The notes under the pieces: generated by a model
Told to the model about the DNA's origin: nothing
The model's input: the letters and a program-made list of their open reading frames with translations, nothing else
Database searches by the model: none
Program-made: the position numbers and the translations under genes
Source: Xiphophorus maculatus
Taxonomy: Eukaryota; Chordata; Actinopteri; Cyprinodontiformes; Poeciliidae
DNA length: 64,000 nucleotides
Assembly: GCF_002775205.1 (NCBI RefSeq)
Contig: NC_036464.1
Coordinates: 2,386,501-2,450,500 of the forward strand
Direction: 5' to 3'
Shown here: piece after piece, positions 25,722 through 37,290 of the stretch
Numbering within the stretch: the stretch's first letter is position 1
How the letters are laid out: each line of letters begins with the position of its first letter

Positions 25722-28094
25722 CTAGAAAATTTCGGAAGAAATTTAGCCGGGGCCTGCCAAGGCGCGCCCGTGGGGTTCGGGCCCGGCGTCGTCACGCCAC
25801 AAATCGGCATCGACGCTAAAGAACGCCGCGACGTAATCAATGGCACGCGGAGAACCGCAAGAACGTTAAGCGAGGCGGACGTGCACCATTCAGTACGATT
25901 TAAAATTTTTGTCAAGGCTTTTATTTTGGAAGTTTTGTTAAACTTCATTTTAAAGTTCCGAACTAATCCCATGTGTAACAGTGCTTTGGATGAAAAAGTC
26001 ATACAAAGCCAAAAACAGCAATTGCATGATGTAAAAATATTCAAGGCTTTTATTTTGAAATTTTCAGTATGCTCCATTTTAAAGTTCTGAACGAATCCCA
26101 TGTGTAACAGTGCTTTGGATAAAAAAGTCACATAAAGCCAAAAAGCGCAATTACCTGATGTAAAAATATGCAAGGCTTTTATTTTGAAATTATTATTATG
26201 CTCCATTTTAAAGTTCCGAACTAATCCCATGTGTAACAGTGCTTTGGATGAAAAAGTCACATAAAGCCAAAAAGCGCAATTACCTGATGTAAAAATATTC
26301 AAGGCTTTTATTTTGAAATTATTATTATGCTCCATTTTAAAGTTCCGAACAAATCCCATGTGTAACAGTGCTTTGGATGAAAAAGTCATATACGGCCAAA
26401 AAGAGCAATTACATGACGTAAAAATATTCAAGGCTTTTATTTTGAAATTTTCAGTATGCTTCATTTCAGAGGGCCAAACTATTCCATTGTGTAACAGTGC
26501 TTTGGATAAAAAAGTCACATAAAGCCAAAAAGCGCAATTACCTGATGTAAAAATATTCAAGGCTTTTATTTTGAAATTATTATTATGCTCCATTTTAAAG
26601 TTCCGAACTAATCCCATGTGTAACATTGCTTTGGATGAAAAAGTCATATACGGCCAATAAGAGCAATTACGTCATGTAAAATATTCAAGGCTTTTATTTT
26701 GAAATTATTATTATGCTCCATTTTAAAGTTCCAAACTAATCCCATGTGTAACATTGCTTTGGATGAAAAAGTCATATACGGCCAAAAAGAGCAATTACGT
26801 CATGTAAAATATTCAAGGCTTTTATTTTGAAATTTTCAGTATGCTTAATTTTAAAGTTCCAAACTAATCCCATGTGTAACAGTTACTGAGTTCAATCAGT
26901 TATATACAGCCCATAGCAGCAGGTAGTTCTAAAGGCCAGTTCTCAGTCCTGATCTGTTTCAACTGAGGATAGATAGAACTACAGCGATGCGTATCTGTAG
27001 TCCAAATCAGCAGCCAATAGCCTCTTGAGTTCCGTTGCTATGGTAAATAATGGTCTCAGCAGGTGTGAGCTCTGAGCGCTGAGCTCTCAAACACACAATT
27101 GTGTGTTTGAGCAAACACATTTTACTGACAAAAAAGCATTGGAAACAAATCCTTCTTGTTCGGGAACCGTAATACATATTCGAAAAGCGTTTGCAGCGTA
27201 TGACAGTTCAATGTGTCTTCTGCGATAGTCCCGAGATTCATATCTGTACCTCACTCAGAACATTTACAGCGATGAGAGAAAGAAATGTTGTGCCCAGATC
27301 TGAAATTCTATTCAAATACATGGGAGAGAGCCTCAGACAGCCTCAGAAAATCCTGTCGCATGACTTTGCTCTGAAGCACCGTGACAGAAAACCGTATGGT
27401 CTAGATAAATTTCGAAAACATTTTACCGGAGCAGACAGGCGTATCAATGTCAGGACCGATTTTGATACTAATCGTGCGATATTTGTGGGCGTGATGGCGA
27501 TTTCAAAAATGATTTGGGTTGAAAAAGTTGTCTTCATCTCTCACTCTAAGCAGCCAGAAACGCACTCTAACTTGAGCAAAAATGAGAAACTTTGGGTCGC
27601 TTAGAGGCAAATTGTGGACAAACCGTAACTGGTATCGACGAGCCGTCTTCACTTTCGAAGAGATCACAGACGTATCTACAAAATGAAATTTGAATGGCAT
27701 TTCTAGGTGAATTTGTGACGACACAGCAAATCCTCAAAAATAGGGTATTTCTAGGATTTTTCCCATTGAGTTATAATGGGGTTTTTTTCGCAGTTTTTTG
27801 CGAATTATGTCGCCACGTTAAGCCCAAATCCCACCAAAAATAATAGCTCCAATGGCGTGAATTTTCTGCACGTTTTGATACCTCATTTGTAGGTGTGCAC
27901 CCAGCGGTACGAGCCGCATTAACGGTTACGGAAGAAAAATAAAGAATTATAATAATATTAAAGAGACGCTTGTTGGGTGTAGAGTAATAGGTTCCTGCCA
28001 TTGCTTTGCATGGCAGGCCCCAATAATATTAAAGAGACGCTTGTTGGGTGTAGAGTAATAGGTTCCTGCCATTGCTTTGCATGGCAGGCCCCAA
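25722..28094 (+). repeat. Macrosatellite unit 8 (long form, double hairpin module)
   Basis: About 8 copies; conserved block from 26880, long form, frame 27191-27604. The unit ends in two almost identical hairpin modules in tandem (27950-28092). Confidence 0.9.
27950..28092 (+). repeat. Two tandem hairpin modules, end of unit 8
   Basis: Two near-identical copies of about 71 bp (27950-28020 and 28021-28092). This shows that the module itself can duplicate in tandem, independently of the big unit. Confidence 0.85.
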
Positions 28095-31094
28095 CTAGAA
28101 AATTTCGGAAGAAATTTAGCCGGGGCCTGCCAAGGCGCGGCCGTGGGGTTCGGGCCCGGCGTCGTCGCGCCACAAATCGGCGTCGACGCCAAAGAACGCC
28201 GCGACGTAAGCAGTGGCACGCGGAGAACCGCAAGAACGTTAAGCGAGGCGGACGTGCATCGTTCGGTACGATTTAAAATGTTGTCGAGGCTTTTATTTTG
28301 GAAGTTTTGTTAAACTTCATTTCAAAGGGCCAAACTAATCCCATGCGTAATAGTCCTTGGGTTAAAATAGTTATATAATGCTCAAAACACAAGTAGCTGA
28401 TGTAAAAATATTCAAGGCTTTTATTTTGAAATTTTGAGTATGCTTCATTTCAAAGGGCCAAACTAATACCACGTGTAACAGTGCTTTGGATGAAAAAGTC
28501 AAATAAAGCCAAAAAGAGCAATTACGTCATGTAAAATTATTCAAGGCTTTTATTTTGAAATTTTCAGTATGCTTCATTTCAAAGGGCCAAACTAATACCA
28601 CGTGTAACAGTGCTTTGGATGAAAAAGTCAAATAAAGCCAAAAAGAGCAATTACCTGATGTAAAAATATTCAAGGCTTTTATTTTGAAATTATTATTATT
28701 CTCCATTTTAAAGTTCCAAAGTAATCCCATGTGTAACAGTGCTTTGGATGAAAACGTCAAATAAAGCCAAAAACAGCAATTACCTGATGTAAAAATATTC
28801 AAGGCTTTTATTTTGAAATTATTATTATTCTCCATTTTAAAGTTCCAAAGTAATCCCATGTGTAACAGTGCTTTGGATGAAAACGTCAAATAAAGCCAAA
28901 AACAGCAATTACCTGATGTAAAAATATTCAAGGCTTTTATTTTGAAATTATTATTCTCCATTTTAAAGTTCCAAACTAATCCCATGTGTAACAGTGCTTT
29001 GGATGAAAACGTCAAATAAAGCCAAAAACAGCAATTACCTGATGTAAAAATATTCAAGGCTTTTATTTTGAAATTATTATTCTCCATTTTAAAGTTCCAA
29101 ACTAATCCCATGTGTAACATTGCTTTGGATGAAAAAGTCATATACGGCCAAAAAAAGCAATTACCTGATGTAAAAATATTCAAGGCTTTTATTTTGAAAT
29201 TATTATTATTCTCCATTTTAAAGTTCCAAAGTAATCCCATGTGTAACAGTGATTTGGATGAAAACGTCAAATAAAGCCAAAAACAGCAATTACCTGATGT
29301 AAAAATATTCAAGGCTTTTATTTTGAAATTATTATTCTCCATTTTAAAGTTCCAAACTAATCCCATGTGTAACATTGCTTTGGATGAAAAAGTCATATAC
29401 GGCCAAAAAAAGCAATTACCTGATGTGAAAATATTCAAGGCTTTTATTTTGAAATTATTATTCTCCATTTTAAAGTTCCAAAGTAATCCCATGTGTAACA
29501 TTGCTTTGGATGAAAAAGTCATATACGGCCAAAAAGAGCAATTACTTCATGTAAAATATTCAAGGCTTTTATTTTGAAATTTTCAGTATGCTTCATTTTA
29601 AAGTTCTGAACTAATACCACGTGTAAGAGTGCTTTGGATGAAAAAGTCAAATAAAGCCAAAAAGAGCAATTACGTCATGTAAAAATATTCAAGGCTTTTA
29701 TTTTGAAACTTTTGTTAAGCTTCATTTCAAAGGGCCAAACTAATACCACGTGTAACAGTGCTTTGGATGAAAAAGTCAAATAAAGCCAAAAAGAGCAATT
29801 ACATGATGTAAAAATATTCAAGGCTTTAATTTTGAAATTTTTGTTAATATTCATTTCAAAGGGCCAAACTAATACCATGTGTAACAGTGCTTTGGATGAA
29901 AAAGTCAAATAAAGCCAAAAAGAGCAATTACGTCATGTAAAAATATTCAAGGCTTTTATTTTGAAATTTGCAGGATGCTTCATTTCAAAGGGCCAAACTA
30001 ATCCCATGCGTAATAGTCCTTCGGTTAAAATAGTTATATAATGCTCAAAACACAAGTAGCTGATGTAAAAATATTCAAGGCTTTTATTTTGAAATTTTTG
30101 TTAAGCTTCATTTTAAAGGGCCAAACTAATACCATGTGTAACAGTGCTTTGGATGAAAAAGTCAAATAAAGCCAAAAAAGAGCAATTACGTCATGTAAAA
30201 ATATTCAGGGCTTTTATTGTGAAATTTTCAATATGCTTAATTTTAAAGTGTAAAACTAATCCCATGTGTAACAGTTACTGAGTTAAATCAGTTATATACA
30301 GCCCAAAGCAGCAAGTAGTTGTAAAGGCCAGTTCTCAGTCCTGATCTGTTTCAACTGAGGATAGATAGAACTACAACGATGCGTATTCGTAGTCCTAACC
30401 AGCAGCCAATAGCCTCTTGAGTTCCGTTGCTATGGCAAATAATGGTCTCAGCAGGTGTGAGCTCTGAGCTGTGAGCTCTCAAACACACAAGTGTGTTTGA
30501 GCAAACACACTTTACTGAAAAAAAGCATTGGAAACAAATCCTTCTTGTTCGGGAACCGTAATACATATTCGAAAAGCGTTTTAAGCGTATGACAGTTCAA
30601 TGTGTCTTCTGCGATAGTCCCGAGATTCATATCTGTACCTCACTCAGAGCATTTACAGTGATGAGAGAAAGAAATGTTGTGCCCAGATATGAACCGAGGT
30701 CGGCTGTCACTCTAATATGAGCAAAAATGAGAAACTTTGGGTCGCTTAGAGGCAAATTGTGGACAAACCATAACTGGTATCGACGAGCCGTCTTCACTTT
30801 CGAAGAGATCACAGACGTATCTACAAAATGAAATTTGAATGGCATTTCTAGGTGAATTTGTGACGACACAGCAAATCCTCAAAAATAGGGTATTTCTAGG
30901 ATTTTTCCCATTGAGTTATAATGGGGTTTTTTTCGTAGTTTTTTGCGAATTATGTCGCCATGTTAATCCCGAATCCCACCAAAAGTAATAGCTGGAATGG
31001 CGTGAATTTTCTGCACGTTTTGATACCTCTTTTGTAGGTGTGCACGCAGCGGTATGAGCCGCATTAACGGTTACGGATGAAAAATAAAGAATAA
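28095..31094 (+). repeat. Macrosatellite unit 9 (short form)
   Basis: About 16 copies, with alternating subtypes in the middle; conserved block from 30272, short form, nearly identical to unit 1. No hairpin module at the end. Confidence 0.9.
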
Positions 31095-34046
31095 CTAGAA
31101 AATTTCTGAAGAAATTTAGCCGGGGCCTGCCAAGGCGCGCCCGTCGGGCTTGGGCCCGGCGTCGTCACGGCACAAATTGGCGTCGATGCTAAAGAACGCC
31201 GCAACGTAATCAGTGGCACGCGGAGAACCGCAAGAACGTTAAGCGAGGCGGACGTGCACCATTCAGTATGATTTAAAATGTTGTCAAGGCTTTTATTTTG
31301 GAAGTTTTGTTAAACTTCATTTCAAAGGGCCAAACTAATCCCATGCGTAACAGTCATTGGGTTAAAATAGTTATATAATGCTCAAAACACAAGTAGCTGA
31401 TGTAAAAATATTCAAGGCTTTTATTTTGAAATGTTTGTTAAGCTTCATTTCAAAGCGCCAAACTAATCCTATGTTTATCAGTGCTTTGGATGAAAACGTC
31501 AAATAAAGCCAAAAAGAGCAATTACGTCATGTAAAAATATTCAAGGCTTTTATTTTGAAATTTTCAGTATGCTTCATTTCAAAGGGCCAAACTAATACCA
31601 TGTGTAACAGTGCTTTGGATGAAAAAGTCAAATAAAGCCAAAAAGAGCAATTACGTCATGTAAAAATATTCAAGGCTTTTATTTTGAAATTTGCAGGATG
31701 CTTCATTTCAAAGGGCCAAACTAATACCATGTGTAACAGTGCTTTGGATGAAAAAGTCAAATAAAGCCAAAAAGAGCAATTACATGATGTAAAAAGTATT
31801 CAAGGCTTTTATTTTGAAATTTTTGTTAAGCTTCATTTCAAAGGGCCAAACTAATACCATGTGTAACAGTGCTTTGGATGAAAAAGTCAAATAAAGCCAC
31901 AAAGAGCAATTACGTCATGTAAAAATATTCAAGGCTTTTATTGTGAAATTTTCAGTATGCTTCATTTCAAAGGGCCAAACTAATACCATGTGTAACAGTG
32001 CTTTGGATGAAAAAGTCAAATAAAGCCAAAAAGAGCAATTACATGATGTAAAAAGTATTCAAGGCTTTTATTTTGAAATTTTTGTTAAGCTTCATTTCAA
32101 AGGGCCAAACTAATACCATGTGTAACAGTGCTTTGGATGAAAAAGTCAAATAAAGCCACAAAGAGCAATTACGTCATGTAAAAATATTCAAGGCTTTTAT
32201 TGTGAAATTTTCAGTATGCTTCATTTCAAAGGGCCAAACTAATACCATGTGTAACAGTGCTTTGGATGAAAAAGTCAAATAAAGCCAAAAAGAGCAATGA
32301 CGTCATGTAAAAATATTCAAGGCTTTTATTTTGGAATTTTTGTGAAACTTCATTTCAAAGGGCCAAACTAATACCATGTGTAACAGTGCTTTGGATGAAA
32401 AAGTCAAATAAAGCCAAAAAGAGCAATTACATGATGTAAAAATATTCAAGGCTTTTATTTTGGAATTTTTGTTAAACTTCATTTCAAAATGCCAACCTTA
32501 TCCCATGAATAACAGTCATTGGATAAAATTAGTTATATAGTGCTCAAAAAAGCAATAATCTTATGTAAAAATTCTCAAGGCTTTTATTTTGAAATTTTCA
32601 GTATGCTTCATTTCAAAGGGCCAAACTAATACCATGTGTAACAGTGCTTTGGATGAAAAAGTCAAATAAAGCCAAAAAGAGCAATTACATGATGTAAAAA
32701 TATTCAAGGCTTTTATTTTGAAATTTTCAGTATGCTTCATTTCAAAGGGCCAAACTAATACCATGTGTAACAGTGCTTTGGATGAAAAAGTCAAATAAAG
32801 CCAAAAAGAGCAATTACATGATGTAAAAATATTCAAGGCTTTTATTTTGAAATTTTTGTTAAGCTTCATTTCAAAGGGCCAAACTAATACCATGTGTAAC
32901 AGTGCTTTGGATGAAAACGTGAAATAATGCCAAAAACAGCAATTACCTGATGTAAAAATATTCAAGGCTTTTATTTTGAAATTTTCATCAAGCTTAATTT
33001 TAAATTGCCACACTAATCCCATGTGTAACAATTGCTGGGTTAAATCAGTTATATACAGCTCAAAAGAGCAATTTTCTGATGTAAAAATATTCAAGGCTTT
33101 TATTGTGAAATTTTTGTTAAGCTTCATTTTAAAGTTCAAAACTAATCCCATGTGTAACAGTTACTAAGTTAAATCAGTTATATACAGCCCATAGCAGCAA
33201 TTAGTTCTAAAGGCCAGTTCAGTCCTGATCTGTTTCAACTGAGGATAGATAGAACTACAACGATGCGTATTTGTAGTCCAAATCAGCAGCCAATAGCCTC
33301 TTGAGTTCCGTTGCTATGTTAAATAAGTTTCTCACCAAGGTGTGAAATGTCAGTGAGACAGCCTGAGAGCCTCAGAAAATCTTGTCGCATCACTTTGCTC
33401 TGAAGCACCGTGACAGAAAACCGTACGGTCTAGATAAATTTCGAAAACATTTTACCGGAGCAGACAGGCGTATCAATGTCAGGACCGATTTTGATACCAA
33501 TCGTGCGATATTTGTGGCCGTGATGGCGATTTCAAAAATGATTTGGGTTGAAAAAGTTGTCTTGATCTCTCACTCTAAGCAGCGAGAGAAGCACTCTAAC
33601 TTTAGGAAAAATGAGAAACTTTGGGTCGCTTAGAGGCAAATTGTGGACAAACCGTAACTGGTATCGACGAGCCGTCTTCACTTTGGAAGAGATCACAGAC
33701 GTATCTACAAAATGAAATTTGAATGGCATTTCTAGGTGAATTTGTGACGACACAGCAAATCCTCAAAAATAGGGTATTTCCAGGATTTTTCCCATTGACT
33801 TATAATGGGGTTTTTTTCGTAGTTTTTTGCGAATTATGTCGCCACGTTAACCCCAAATCCCACCAAAAATAATAGCTCCAATGGCGTGAATTTTCTGCAC
33901 GTTTTGATACCTCATTTGTAGGTGTGCACCCAGCGGTATGAGCCGCATTAACGGTGACGGAAGAAAAATAAAGAATTATAATAAAGAGACGCTTGTTGGG
34001 TGTAGAGTAATAGGTTCCTGCCATTGCTTTGCATGGCAGGCCCCAA
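31095..34046 (+). repeat. Macrosatellite unit 10 (divergent, partial long form)
   Basis: About 15 copies of more diverged 129-bp repeats, including repeated pairs around 31790-32280. Conserved block from 33158 keeps only the second half of the long form (frame 33382-33633) and lacks the CTCAAACACAC palindrome. Hairpin module at the end. Confidence 0.85.
33977..34044 (+). repeat. Hairpin module, end of unit 10
   Basis: Same stem and loop; linker GACGCTTGTTGGGTGTAG. Confidence 0.8.
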
Positions 34047-36815
34047 CTAGAAAATTTCGGAAGAAATTTAGCCGGGGCCTGCCAAGGCGCGCCCGTGGGG
34101 TTTTGGGCCCGGCGTCGTCACGCCACAAGTCGGCGTCGACGCTAAAGAACGCCGCGACGTGACCAGCGGCACGCGGAGAACCGCAAGAACGTTAAGCGAG
34201 GCGGACATGCACCATTCGGTACGATTTAAAATTTTCTCAAGGCTTTTATTTTGGAAGTTTTGTTAAACTTCATTTCAAAGGGCCAAACTAATCCCATGCG
34301 TAATAGTCCTTGGGTTAAAATAGTTATATAATGCTGAAAACAGCAATTACATGATGTAAAAATATTCAAGGTTTTTATTTTGAAATTATTATTATGCTTA
34401 ATTTTAAAGTTACGAACTAATCACATGTGTAACAGTGCTTTGGATGAAAAAGTCATACAAAGACAAAAACAGCAATTGCATGATGTAAAAATATTCAAGG
34501 CTTTTATTTTGAAATTATTATTATGCTCCATTTTAAAGTTCCGAACTAATACCACGTGTAACATTGCTTTGGATGAAAAAGTCACATAAAGCCAAAAACA
34601 GCAATTACCTGATGTAACAACATTCAAGGCTTTTATTTTGAAATTATTATTATGCTCCATTTTAAAGTTCCGAACTAATCCCATGTGTAACATTGCTTTG
34701 GATGAAAAAGTCATATACGGCCAAAAAGAGCAATTACTTCATGTAAAATATTCAAGGCTTTTATTTTGAAATTTTCAGTATGCTTCATTTTAAAGTTCTG
34801 AACTAATACCACGTGTAAGAGTGCTGTGGATGAAAAAGTCAAATAAAGCCAAAAAGAGCAATTACGTCATGTAAAAATATTCAAGGCTTTTATTTTGAAA
34901 TTTTTGTTAAGCTTCATTTTAAAGGGCCAAACTAATACCACGTGTAACAGTGCTTTGGATGAAAAAGTCACATAAAGCCAAAAACAGCAATTACCTGATG
35001 TAAAAATATTCAAGGCTTTTATTTTGAAATTATTATTATTCTCCATTTTAAAGTTCCAAAGTAATCCAATGTGTAACAGTGCTTTGGATGAAAACGTCAA
35101 ATAAAGCCAAAAACAGCAATTACCTGATGTAAAACTATTCAAGGCTTTTATTTTGAAATTATTATTATGCTCCATTTTAAAGTTCCAAAGTAATCCCATG
35201 TGTAACAGTGCTTTGGATGAAAACGTCAAATAAAGCCAAAAAAAGCAATTACCTGATGTAAAAATATTCAAGGCTTTTATTTTGAAATTATTATTATTCT
35301 CCATTTTAAAGTTCCAAAGTAATCCCATGTGTAACAGTGCTTTGGATGAAAACGTCAAATAAAGCCAAAAACAGCAATTACCTGATGTAAAACTATTCAA
35401 GGCTTTTATTTTGAAATTATTATTATTCTCCATTTTAAAGTTCCAAAGTAATCCCATGTGTAACAGTGCTTTGGATGAAAACGTCAAATAAAGCCAAAAA
35501 CAGCAATTACCTGATGTAAAAATATTCAAGGCTTTTATTTTGAAATTATTATTCTCCATTTTAAAGTTCCAAACTAATCCCATGTGTAACATTGCTTTGG
35601 ATGAAAAAGTCATATACGGCCAAAAAAAGCAATTACCTGATGTAAAAATATTCAAGGCTTTTATTTTGAAATTATTATTATTCTCCATTTTAAAGTTCCA
35701 AAGTAATCCCATGTGTAACAGTGCTTTGGATGAAAACGTCAAATAAAGCCAAAAACAGCAATTACCTGATGTAAAACTATTCAAGGCTTTTATTTTGAAA
35801 TTATTATTATGCTCCATTTTAAAGTTCCAAACTAATCCCATGTGTAACAGTTACTGAGTTAAATCAGTTATATACAGCCCATAGCAGCAGTAGTTCTAAA
35901 GGCCAGTTCTCAGTCCTGATCTGTTTCAACTGAGGATAGATAGAACTACAGCGATGCGTATTCGTAGTCCAAATCAGCAGCCAATAGCCTCTTGAGTTCC
36001 GTTGCTATGGCAAATAATGGTCTCAGCAGGTGTGAGCTCTGAGCTGTGAGCTCTCAAACACACAAGTGTGTTTGAGCAAACACACTTTACTGAAAAAAAG
36101 CATTGGAAACAAATCCTTCTTGTTCGGGAACCGTAATACATATTCGAAAAGCGTTTCGAGCGTATGACAGTTCAATGTGTCTTCTGCGATAGTCCCGAGA
36201 TTCATATCTGTACCTCACTCAGAGCATTTACAGTGATGAGAGAAAGAAATGTTGTGCCCAGATATGAACCGAGATGGGCTGTCACTCTAATTTGAAGAAA
36301 AATGAGAAACTTTGGGTCGCTTAGAGGCAAATTGTGGACAAACCGTAACTGGTATCGACGAGCCGTCTTCACTTTCGAAGAGATCACAGACGTATCTACA
36401 AAATGAAATTTGAATGGCATTTCTAGGTGAATTTGTGACGACACAGCAAATCCTCAAAAATAGGGTATTTCTAGGATTTTTCCCATTGAGTTATAATGGG
36501 GTTTTTTTCGCAGTTTTTTGCGAATTATGTCGCCACGTTAAGCCCAAATCCCACCAAAAATAATAGCTCCAATGGCGTGAATTTTCTGCACGTTTTGATA
36601 CCTCATTTGTAGGTGTGCACCCAGCGGTATGAGCCGCATTAACGGTTACGGAAGAAAAATAAAGAATTATAATAAAGAGACGCTTCTCTCCGACAATAGT
36701 AATAGGTTCCTGCCATTGCTTTGCATGGCAGGCCCCAATAATAATAAAGAAACTTTTCTTGGGAGAATAGCAATAGGTTCCTGCCATTGCTTTGCATGGC
36801 AGGCCCCAATAATAG
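34047..36815 (+). repeat. Macrosatellite unit 11 (short form, array end, double hairpin)
   Basis: About 13 copies; conserved block from 35848, short form. Two hairpin modules in tandem close the array, which stops after AATAATAG at about 36815. No further CTAGAAAATTTC follows. Confidence 0.9.
36670..36807 (+). repeat. Two tandem hairpin modules closing the array
   Basis: Two modules (36670-36737 and 36738-36807) with clearly different linkers (GACGCTTCTCTCCGACAATA versus AACTTTTCTTGGGAGAATAG) but the same hairpin half from AATAGGTTCCTGCC to GGCCCC. Confidence 0.85.
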
Positions 36816-37158
36816 AATTTAATGTTGAAAATACATCATTAAATAAAATTTGTCTGCACAACAAAATACAAACGAAGCTGAAGTTGGTTTCCAATTCCAG
36901 CTTCTGATTCGGGAAATGGCTAAAGGGCGATTCCACCTAATTTTTCACTACCTTCCGCATCTTTAATCGACTCTAGTTTAAAAACTACAACACCTAGAAA
37001 CTTCAAACCTGGACTGGATTATTCTGCTCTGATACCAGGCTGAGCTGCTGTGTTCAGCCTGGATGAAGCAGCAAAGAGGAGCAGCAGCTTCATCACCACG
37101 TCTGTTTGGCCCTGATCCAGTGTGAACGCTGTGTGAAAGGGGCTGTGGACACTTAGAG
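36816..37158. other. Right flank of the macrosatellite; nothing recognised
   Basis: Unique-looking sequence between the array end and a small secretory-type open frame. No repeat or coding exon is recognised. Confidence 0.5.
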
Positions 37159-37290
37159 ATGGTGACCTCACCTCTGACCTTTGCTCTGGCTCTCATCTTC
37201 ACACTGATCCATGCTGCTGAATTCACATCAGCTCACACACACTTTCTACCTTCACCTGCAGAGGAAACACACATCATTGATCAGCTCTGA
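37159..37290 (+). pseudogene. Orphan signal-peptide-like frame, possible relic of an Ig/TCR-type leader exon
   Basis: A 43-codon frame begins MVTSPLTFALALIFTLIHAA: a polar start, a strongly hydrophobic core of about 12 residues and a small-residue end, the form of a cleavable signal peptide. Leader exons of fish immunoglobulin-type V genes look like this. However, no GT donor stands at the expected place and no V domain follows downstream, so if it is a leader exon it is orphaned or decayed. It could also be a chance frame. Confidence 0.25.

Larger units (their letters stand above)
7215..36815 (+). repeat. Macrosatellite: 11 head-to-tail units of 2.0-3.4 kb with an internal 129-bp tandem repeat
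   Basis: Unit boundaries are defined by the recurrent CTAGAAAATTTC start at 7215, 9711, 12605, 15700, 17997, 20300 (altered), 22340, 25722, 28095, 31095 and 34047. All units are in the same orientation. Each has three parts: (1) a GC-rich module of about 185 bp; (2) a run of about 6-17 copies of a 129-bp repeat (some 126-128 bp), recognised by TTCAAGGCTTTTATTTTG, about 134 copies in all by eye; (3) a conserved block from CAGTTACTGAG to the next CTAG, about 820-1215 bp. Unit length differs mostly through the 129-bp copy number. The strand given is that of the unit start. I know of no protein family encoded here. The real array may be longer, since assemblies often collapse such repeats. Confidence 0.95.

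Noticed and set aside
15700-36815. Helitron-type element (hairpin followed by CTAG near a unit end)
   Set aside because: The hairpin-CTAG arrangement is suggestive, but four units lack the hairpin, the base after CTAG is A rather than the usual T, no Rep/helicase frame exists, and no clean A/T insertion site is seen. Left as a comparison only.
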